NCBI RefSeq assembly: GCF_965363235.1
Contig: NC_134845.1
Location: forward strand, 30,010,524-30,074,523
Direction: 5' to 3'
Length of the DNA stretch: 64,000 nucleotides
From: Mytilus galloprovincialis
Taxonomy: Eukaryota; Mollusca; Bivalvia; Mytilida; Mytilidae
Under the pieces are notes generated by a model, which was not told where the DNA came from, made no database searches, and saw only the letters and a list, made by a program, of their open reading frames with translations. Shown here piece after piece: positions 56,206-64,000 of the stretch (its first letter is position 1; each line of letters starts with the position of its first letter). The position numbers and the translations under genes were made by a program.

Positions 56206-57264
56206 TACAACTATCAAACATCAACACGCACCAAACTGGATGTAATTGAAAGATATCTAGAGGTCAATATACAGGCTCGAACAAAAGACAAAAAAGGAAA
56301 AGTATAGCGAGCTTTTTGGGATGAAGTAAAGACCGAACGTCAGTTTTAGTCGGATATACTTTAATGTTAGTCTTACATGTATAGATGTGTACATATATCA
56401 TTGATTCAGTGGCGATGGCAAATAGACACTGATAAGTCTTAAATAAAATTTTATAGTTTTGAATGTTTCTTCATCAGTTGACTAAAACTAAGTGGAGGTA
56501 TGTTCTTATTGCCGACAAGAGAGGCACTCAACCTATATTAATTTGTGCATAAAGCGATTGGAAGTTGCTAAATACTGAATGTTTTTGCCACAAATGCGAA
56601 AGTTTTAATCTGTGTATATATACTTAAAATACGATGATAAAATTCATTTCTTTTTCAGGATTTCTGTCAGATCCAACCATGTAGTAAGTCATGTTGGTGA
56701 GATATGGTTTTAGTCGATGATGTTCCTGAAGAACCTGTAGTACAAAGTATATCACTGGATTGAGCTCTCTGTCTAAGTGTATCATTAAAGTGCTTTGCTT
56801 TGAGCTGAGTTCATTGCTGTGCAATTCATTCTTTGTGAAATAAAGATTTGACATACAACTCTCATGTACAAGGATTTGTCAAAGTAGTTTTCATTCTATG
56901 TACAATGTACTAGTATGTAATAGGGAGATAAAAAAAAAAGCATTTTATTTCGATTTGAACCAAACATTATGTGTCTATTGATCAAATTGAAGAAGAAAAA
57001 CCGGACAATGCTACTCCCCCTTCACGCAATATTATGCTAGGTTGTTTTAATACATCTGTATTGCCTACTAAAGACTAGGACCTGAGTGTAAATGGTCATT
57101 CAATTATGTGAAGAAGGACAAATTTAGGCCTATCTGGCCTAATTGATTTCTAAAACTATTATATTTCATTGTACCTGTTCAACATTTTTTCATTTATTCG
57201 TTTATTTCTTAATTTGTGTGAATTAACATATGTTTGGATTGGGAAACAAGTTTTGCAACTTATA
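56206..57264. other. No feature recognised
   Basis: Ordinary AT-rich sequence without supported gene or repeat. Confidence 0.4.
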
Positions 57265-57420
57265 TTAATCCCTTTCCACTTTGCGGGTGAGAGTGCTGCC
57301 TTGTAGCGGCATTAGCCTACTCTTTTTCGAAATCTACAAGGGTGTCTTTAACGTGCAAGAGATATGGCTCTCTCTTATCAGAGGTTTCCAGATTTGCAAC
57401 CGTACCAACCGTAGTACGAA
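57265..57420 (+). repeat. Possible SINE body sharing a tail with 61140-61385
   Basis: The GC-richer segment (GGGTGAGAGTGCTGCCTTGT to the AGAGGTTTCCAGATTTGCAA segment) shares AGAGGTTTCCAGATTTGC with the SINE at 61 kb. The rest is unrelated to it. Confidence 0.4.
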
Positions 57421-57934
57421 CTGGGAGCCGTCATTTTACTTTTGGAAATTATTGATGTGTACACTTAATATCAACGAATATTTTAGAAATCATATGCAGA
57501 ACTATTTTGAGAAATTTTAGCTGTAATTTGGGACTAATTTCATGTGGTTACTTCTCGTATTCATAAGAAACAATATTGTGTGCACTCGATTGTGCTTTCA
57601 AGCAACCGTTGCAAGTAACCGTAGGTACGAAAGGTTTATAGTTAAGAGTTATTTCCCCGTGAAACTACATAGACACTAAAAAGATAAATTACAAAACAAA
57701 TTTAAAACCTATATACATTTTGTTCGTAATAACTTTATGTATCATTATAAATGTAAATGTTTTGTATTATTTTGGTAAGTTTTTAGAAAACATGAACAAA
57801 TAAAATGTATTTTAACAAAATAAATTGACCTCAATAACAAAAAGAATGATGATAAAATAAATTTAAAACCAACACTAATTTATGTTGTCTATGCAAGGTC
57901 GTCCGAAATAAAGTTGAATAAACAATAATTGACA

Positions 57935-58747
57935 GAGTTTTCTATGTGTTCGACAAAAGAACTGTATTTGTTACTTACTAGAAAACTATGTCAGCATCCT
58001 ATTTGCTATAAAAAGTGGACGGAAGTTTTTGAGATTGAAGAGAATGATCTTTGTAAAGTATGGAAACGTTAATTTCTATTGGAAACCATCTATATTAATG
58101 GATCTAGATTTCAAAATAGCTCATTATTGTATTTTCACAAATTCTAAACTTATGACTATGAAACTTATAAATTACAATGTATGTGATGTTTGTGAAAAGG
58201 AAGTAGAAAATATCACTCATTTATTTCTATTATGTTCTGAATTAGTAGAATTTCATCTGTTTATGCAACAAAAGTTGTCAGTTTTATTTGATAATGTTGA
58301 TTATGACAAAATTGATAATTTAGTGTATGAAGAGGTATTTATGTTTGGTTTATTTGGATCTATCAAAGGCGTAAATGTAAGTTTTGTCAATTTCATGTTA
58401 TCTATAGCGAGATATTGTATCTTCAGAAGAAGGAATTTACTTAAAAATTTAAACAGTAATGTTGATCTTATTAGACTATTTAAATACACTGTAAAACATT
58501 ATATAACTTACCTGTATGAATATTTGTGTGATGCAAGATGTATGAGAAATGTTTTTGAGAAACACTTTTTAAAGAATAATATTCTGGTACAAGAAACCGA
58601 AGGTGTAATAACATTTAATTTTTAAATATTGTGCTGATTATATATATGATTATACTTTAAAACATTGCCTTGTGATATTTGTGTGTAATATGTAATATAT
58701 CTGTTGTATATATATGTTGAAGAATTGAATAAAGATAAAAAAAAAGT
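57935..58747 (+). pseudogene. 3' end of a LINE-type retrotransposon
   Basis: 57935-58065 encodes KELYLLLTRKLCQHPICYKK and FEIEENDLCKVWKR. A frameshift near 58060 moves to a 198-codon frame ending at 58625 that contains NVNFYWKPSI, a zinc-knuckle-like CDVCEKEVENITHLFLLC (zf-RVT type) and a helical C-terminus. A short AT-rich 3' UTR ends in AATAAAGATAAAAAAAAAG at 58747. It is the extreme C-terminus of a non-LTR retrotransposon ORF2, truncated at the 5' end, and it cannot move on its own. Confidence 0.75.
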
Positions 58748-59577
58748 TTAATAAACACAAAGTTATTTAAAACTTCAATTTCAACAATTATGCATAAAGC
58801 TATGACTCATAGTGTATTTACTTGGCATCTTTCCGTTTGGGACAACTATCTTTACCCTCGGGCTAAAACTTTTTCTTTAAAAAAGACTCCCTAAAATCAC
58901 TATGCTATAAATGTTTTAGAAACATGTCCTTTTTTAATACACAACTGTTCATATATCTTTTTTCGCAGTAAGCCGAGAGAGAAAACCAAGAAAAACTGGA
59001 ATAAAATTATTTTATGTAATATCGTGTTCATGATACTAGTACATATAAATCTGAACAAATTACATAAAAACATTTACCAACCGATTGAAATGATCCTTAA
59101 TTTTGAGTCAATAAATCAGTTTAAATGGTGCAAAAGACATTATATAGCAACATAGTATTTTCCGTAGAACATTACGAAGAGTTAGAAAGACATATTCATA
59201 TTGCATTAGACTAAGTGTAAATATAGCGTCAAATTATTGCCGTTATCAGTGAACAAAATACGCTGTGTTGTAAGAAGTTTTTCTATCATTGCTGTGCGAC
59301 AAAAGGATTAATGGATGGATATTGGTTAACATTAACCCTCTTAGATTATATGCTCGCAAGCACGTGCAATACACACATTTACTCGCGACAATATTTACCA
59401 ATATTAATGCAAATAAATTACAAAATCTAGTGACATAATAATAATAATAATAAACAAACAAGATATATAACATCGTGATGATAAATATTTCGACTCAAAA
59501 AATGGTTTTCGATAGAGTCATAAAATTTAATATATTCATTCTTTACATAATATAATTAACAATTTTACTAATCAATT
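58748..59577. other. No gene; (AAT)n microsatellite
   Basis: ATAATAATAATAATAATAAA at about 59434-59453. Nothing else recognised. Confidence 0.5.
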
Positions 59578-59756
59578 CATGGGGGCTTGAATATATCTTG
59601 ATTTTACCACGGGTTGTCCCTTTATGCCGATATTTTACCCCTCGCTATCGCTCATGGTAAAATATTTGTCAAAAAGGGCAAACCCGTGGTAAAACCACGA
59701 TATTTGTCATAAAGGGCAAACTCGTGGTAAAATCACGATATATTCATGCCCCCATG
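59578..59756. repeat. 179-bp fold-back element
   Basis: The left arm begins CATGGGGGCTTGAATATATC and the right arm, reversed, CATGGGGGCATGAATATATC. The similarity continues through TGATTTTACCACG and CCCTTTATG, about 48 bp per arm. The centre repeats GGTAAAATATTTGTCAAAAA-like words a third time. Confidence 0.85.
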
Positions 59757-59953
59757 AACTATTTCTTAATTTTGCTAATTCTATTTTTTTTATTAACAGT
59801 TCATTGCCAAAATAAAAGGAAAAAGATAGATCAATATTTTTACAATGTGTGTTGCTCCAATGATCGAAAAGATAGCTTAATTAATAAAAAAATATTTAAT
59901 GAGAAGCCAACACAATTTTGAACACATTTTTGCCATTAGCACGTGTTCTAGTT

Positions 59954-60133
59954 CAGTTGCGGATCCAGAACATTTCATAAGAGGGGCCCGCTGACTTACC
60001 TAACGGGGGGGGGGGGGGTGAGGGGGGTGAGCTTCAGCCATGTTTCAGTGATTCCATATATAATGAACCAAATTTTTCTCACGAAGAGGGGGGGGGGGGG
60101 TCGAGCCCCAAGCCCCTGGATTCGTCTTTGTAG
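59954..60133. mobile_element. hAT-like MITE with G tracts
   Basis: The left end CAGTTGCGGATCCAGAAC resembles the CAGTGGCGGATCCAG termini I know from hAT-type MITEs. The right end CCCCTGGATTCGTCTTTG is a decayed complement. Two long G runs (about 60006-60018 and 60087-60100) lie inside. Confidence 0.5.
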
Positions 60134-60166
60134 TTATAACGACACAAGTAAGATGGGAGAGATCCG

Positions 60167-60289
60167 TTTGCGCCAAAAAAATGCGTCCTTTTGCGCCACA
60201 ACTTATTTTCTCAAATGCTACGTTTGCGCCACATGTTTTAAAATTAGATGGTTTCATTTGCGCCAAAAATAAAACATACGATTGCGCCA
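60167..60289. repeat. Five dispersed TTTGCGCCA words
   Basis: TTTGCGCCA at 60167, 60190, 60223 and 60257 and ATTGCGCCA at 60281, all on the plus strand, separated by unrelated AT-rich spacers. Confidence 0.85.
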
Positions 60290-60669
60290 GTTAAAAGAAA
60301 ATTACTTCCTTTCTTCTTTATTCGGACTTGGAACCGGCAGTGTAACACGGCACATGTTTCCTTTTCCGAAACATATGTTTTTATTACTGCTACTGCATGG
60401 GTACTTCCCAATTTAATGTATGTAGTAGCTTTAAACTTCTTTTTTTTGTCCAAAAACACAAACATTGAAGGATGAAATCCATAAAATAGTTAATAATAGT
60501 TCATAATAATAATAAAACCCATACGCATGGTGGGAACAAAGCAAGCAAGATATAATTAAAAAATAATTACTAATTATTCCAATTCATATTAAGTATTAGA
60601 AAACATTCTTTATTCTAATAATTTTCTAAATATACAGAAAACAAAGACATAGTCATACAGGAATCTAAT

Positions 60670-60900
60670 GTACAGTAGTTGTCGTTTGTTTATGTAGTTT
60701 AAACGTGTTTCTCGTTTGTCGTCTTTTATATAGATTAGTCCGTTGTTTTTCCTGTTTGAATGGTTTTACACTAGTAATTTTGGGGCCATTTATAGGTTTT
60801 TGTTCGTTGTGAGCCAATGATCCGTGTTGAAGGCCGTACATTGACCTATAATGGTTTACTTTTATAAATTTGTTATTTTGATGGAGAGTTGTCTCTATAT
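60670..60900 (+). repeat. Diverged repeat A relative
   Basis: GTTGTCGTTTGTTTATGTAG, GTTTGAATGGTTTTACACT, GAAGGCCGTACATTGACCTA and GAGTTGTCTCT follow the order of repeat A with many changes. Confidence 0.6.
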
Positions 60901-61139
60901 TTAGAATATAAAGGTCGAGGCAACTCAGTTCCAGTAAGGACTGTTTGATTCATTCTCTGGTGCACAAAATCAATTTTATCGTATAAAATCACAAGCAAGG
61001 TTTCTAGAAGCAGTGAAATCGTAATAAAATAAAAGATAAAGGTTTTTATCGCTGATATGCAATTCGATTTCTTTATTTTCACCGTGATAATAACAATAAT
61101 CTCATGCATTAAATGATACCTCCAAAACAGCACTAACGG

Positions 61140-61385
61140 TTGTGTTACGTATCAACCGTACCTGATACGTAGCAAATCTGGAAACCTCTACTACGGGTCA
61201 GCCATTTATCGTCCCCTTGCGACGAACTATCATCGTTTCCTTAAGACCATACTCGCAAATGGTGTCAAGGGAGAGCAGAAAATTGAGTCCCTGAAATTGT
61301 CATCCCGAACGGGAATCGAACCAGGAACCTTTGTGTTAGTAGTTCGATGATCTAACCACTACACCACGGCTCTCACTAACATTGT
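61140..61385 (-). mobile_element. tRNA-derived SINE
   Basis: On the minus strand the head GAGCCGTGGTGTAGTGGTTA and GGTTCGATTCC provide the A box (61351-61366) and B box (61312-61322) of an RNA polymerase III promoter. The cloverleaf pairs are imperfect, so it is not a functional tRNA. A body of about 150 bp follows. Possibly V-SINE type, as described in bivalves. Confidence 0.7.
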
Positions 61386-61904
61386 TACAGTAAATGTTAA
61401 TTACTACACTTTCATACCACAACAAATACTGTAATGGTATCACTTATATTTGTGTCCATATATTATAACCAAAAAAATAAAAAGAGAATAATTTTGCACT
61501 ACCATTTTTGTATTGAATATTATAACTTTTTAGATATCTAGACACATTAACTAGATGCTCATAATATCCACCTTACATGCTTGAATTCTACCAGATTACT
61601 CTAAGAACAGTTATGAGTCTTTGAAGCATGCTGACAAAGGATCTTTTCACGATATCATTTTCACATTAGTAAAAACTCCTTTTTGCTTTGACAAGCTTTG
61701 GAGGAAATATTATCAAAGAATTGAAGAAAAAACCACAACACATAAGTTCTCTTTCTAGCTCATCTAGCCCCAAGCATCATGTCAGGCATTTTCATTACTA
61801 AAAAAAACAATTCGACATTTTGACAAAAAGTTTTACTAATGATACTGACGATCCACCATAAAGTAATATACATAGATCCATACAAATAGTAAGCAAATAC
61901 ATAT

Positions 61905-62125
61905 GAAAAAGATGTGGTATGATTGCCACTGAGACCAAAATGACACAGAAATTAAAACAACTACAGTACGACCTTCAACAATGAGCAAAGCCCATACCGC
62001 ATAGTCAGATATTAAAGGCCCCGAAATGACAATGTAGAACAATTCAAACGAGAAAACTGACGGCCTTATTTATGTACAAAAAATAAACGAAAAACAAATC
62101 CACACTCATCTGTGTCCACACTTGT
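61905..62125 (-). repeat. Repeat A fragment, minus strand
   Basis: From AAGATGTGGTATGATTGCCA to the ACAAAAAATAAACGAAAAAC segment, in the order of repeat A reversed. Truncated on the right. Confidence 0.8.
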
Positions 62126-62153
62126 TATCTAATAAAATATCATACAAACACTA

Positions 62154-62174
62154 TATATATATATATATATATTA
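62154..62174. repeat. (TA)n microsatellite
   Basis: About ten TA dinucleotides. Confidence 0.9.
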
Positions 62175-62349
62175 TTAATTCGTATATTTTAACATATTTG
62201 ATTCGTTTAGAGATAGTCACATGTTAAACTATATTTTCGAAGGTAGAGAAAAAACGGCGGATAGCAAAAAGCATATTGACCGGCAAAAAGCATATCGCAC
62301 GGTTATTTTTAGAATATCTAAAAACTGATATACTTTGTGACGTCATGTA

Positions 62350-63715
62350 CTGAATTTCATGGGCGGATTCTGGATTTTAGAAAAGGGGCGACATTTTTAA
62401 AGATGGCTGAGCGAAGCGAGTCGAAAAAAATTGTGACCTTTTTGGGGGCTAAAAAACATAAAATTTGTGTAGAATGCATATTTAAACGGTTCCTTATTTT
62501 GGGCATATATATTTTATAGTTGTTGTAAAGTGTAAGGGTTGAACATTTTTTTATGCTGTATATAAAAAATAATAGTATGGATCCAAAGCTATTTACTGCT
62601 TTATTGCATGTAGGACCTCGACATGGACAATTCTTGTTTGTTGTATGTTAAGTTAGAACAACCTCACAGATTTCTTGTTGTAAACCAGATATACGCCGGG
62701 CTCTTCAATGAAATTTACAATACGACCGACACGATTGAAGAAAGACAAACAAGCAATTTTTATCCAAATGCTCGGTTGATATGTTTCGCCAAATTTTTTT
62801 AATGGAAATGCGGGGTTCCAAATTAACAAAAGGCTACGACATAATTCTAAAATGACAGCGAGTTTATGAATGACGGTTGACAAATGGATCACACACAGCA
62901 GCCGGTGGCATTTCGGTCTTGAAAAAAGTATTTTATATGCAGTATCAGTTCGCCGAAACAGACATTCCAGTCACACATGCAAACCCCCGCCCCCAAAAAA
63001 TACGCCCGTTTTTTTGTTCATCATGTTTATATAATTCTAAATAATTTTGTTGGAAACTTTCGTTTCTTATAGCAAAAAAGTGGACAAGATTATTGTTTTC
63101 AATCCAGATACGGTCAAAATTTTAGTTTTTAATAGACAAAAACCCAAGTCAGTTTTTTTTCTTTCAAATATCTCAGACCGCCTTCTCTAACAAATGGTTC
63201 GTTCCTTACACTTTAAATCTATTTAGACTGGGGACCATCATTCAGCTGTGTTATTTCTAGTAAAAATAGGCTGGGGCGTTTGGGGTTACACAGGTTTCCG
63301 TAGGTAAGTAATAATGTTGTGGAACTTTTTTTCAAGAAAGTGTAATAGAGTATAACTTTCTGTCTCGTGGAATTGTGAAATAGAACTTCAAGTCAATACG
63401 TTCTTGTTCAATCCTGTTTCGTTTTGAAGATGTCATGATTGTTATCCTCAGTCTATGTGTTACTGAAATTTGATTTTCAAAATGACTGAGTGACGTTTTA
63501 CGGCGAACTGGTCAACTCCGCCATAGCGAATCACATGAGTTTGTTATAATCAGTAAATACCAGCAAAAAATATCATTATAAGTAAAGAATTGTCGCATAA
63601 AAAATAAATACACGGGAAATGGGAAAGTTCTCGAAGACTTGTCTGATTAATCAGTTTCCCCAAAAAAGTCCAAGCAACGCCTTATTTGACCCATCTAGAT
63701 CCGCCACTGCCAGTC
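62350..63715. mobile_element. Possible hAT-like non-autonomous element
   Basis: The left end GGGCGGATTCTGGATTTTAG and the right end ATCTAGATCCGCCACTG resemble decayed hAT termini. The inner word GGCTGAGCGAAGCGAGTC occurs near the left end. No transposase frame is found in between. The two ends may instead belong to different elements. Confidence 0.35.
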
Positions 63716-63852
63716 AAACTACGTCTTTCAATGTAAATACAGAAACAAAATCATCAATTGTATATGAAAAATGAAATATATATTATCACTAAGTTTAAAA
63801 CAATATTTTGGTCGAGAGAAAAATTACAATAAAAAGATTCATTCATACTGCT

Positions 63853-63922
63853 AGATTTGAACTTGGCACTGTTACATTGTGTACGATGCCAACGACTAGG
63901 AGATCACGGCTATGAACAGCCC
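63853..63922 (-). other. Possible second tRNA-derived SINE head
   Basis: Minus strand: TCTCCTAGTCGTTGGCATCG followed about 30 bp later by AAGTTCAAATC, spaced like A and B boxes. Arm pairing is poor, so this is only a candidate. Confidence 0.3.
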
Positions 63923-64000
63923 GCATTTGATGGTGAAAAATTTACATTATTATATATTGTACATCTGTATCAAAAGCAATTCTGCTTGAGATTCACAACA

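Noticed and set aside
51192..56249. Long open frames rich in Phe, Leu, Ser and Ile (up to 343 codons)
   Set aside because: They arise from a 19-bp repeat that lacks stops in these frames; the 19-residue period equals three repeat units and the frames overlap in all registers.
61306..61376. tRNA gene
   Set aside because: A and B boxes are present but the acceptor and T stems pair poorly and a SINE body follows directly.
62350..63715. Autonomous hAT transposon
   Set aside because: Only end-like motifs are visible; no transposase frame longer than about 80 codons exists between them.
1..64000. A new prokaryotic-style defence or biosynthetic cluster
   Set aside because: Gene structure, splice sites, repeats and retroelements are animal; no operon-like group of coding sequences is present.

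Overview
The window is nuclear DNA of a marine bivalve, most likely a mussel of the genus Mytilus. I infer this from AT-rich, intron-bearing sequence, molluscan-type Toll-like receptors with one C-terminal cysteine cluster, and several dispersed repeat families that I recognise from mussel sequence. I ran no database search. No bacterial-type gene, CRISPR array or canonical functional tRNA is visible.

The host genes are one tandem family of three Toll-like receptor (TLR) copies on the + strand. TLR-1 (6484-8709) and TLR-2 (23568-25730) are intact single coding exons: signal peptide, LRR ectodomain, LRRCT, transmembrane helix and TIR domain. TLR-3 (34087-36745) is a pseudogene with a frameshift, an 81-bp ectodomain deletion and a 579-bp inverted-repeat element inside its TIR-coding part. 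Each copy begins just after a 3' splice acceptor, so each has an upstream non-coding exon. A conserved block of about 0.7 kb recurs upstream of each gene (3190-3960; three tandem copies within 17851-21730; 32535-33215). In the TLR-1 and TLR-3 copies it carries a TATA box 95-98 bp before a GTAAGT donor, and I infer that it is the ancestral promoter and first exon. Upstream of TLR-2 the block is triplicated, has lost the TATA box and has GC donors.

Most of the rest is mobile and repetitive DNA. The most striking component is a retrozyme-like family carrying a type I hammerhead ribozyme. I count about eleven full-length motif copies. Tandem-monomer arrays lie at 14490-15080, 31108-31681 and 45369-46128, with monomers of 344, 356 and 354 bp, and several motifs keep the whole catalytic core. 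Decayed reverse transcriptase fragments, probably Penelope-like, lie at 12595, 29060 (minus), 33219 and 46857 and could be relics of the replication machinery. A very young BEL/Pao LTR retrotransposon (38851-44582, minus strand, identical 172-bp LTRs, 5-bp target duplication) sits inside an older mussel repeat. There are also a LINE 3' end, a tRNA-derived SINE, a Helitron-like end, hAT-like and Harbinger-like MITEs, and several fold-back elements.

Three arrays have no obvious explanation: fifteen copies of a 12-bp palindrome at near-constant 21-bp spacing (257-567), a minisatellite that reverses orientation in its middle (5050-5300), and a 5-kb polypyrimidine array with higher-order units that shorten progressively (51195-56205). 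Long reading frames in that array are a by-product of its 19-bp period. Stretches described as holding nothing recognised are AT-rich DNA in which I see no supported gene.
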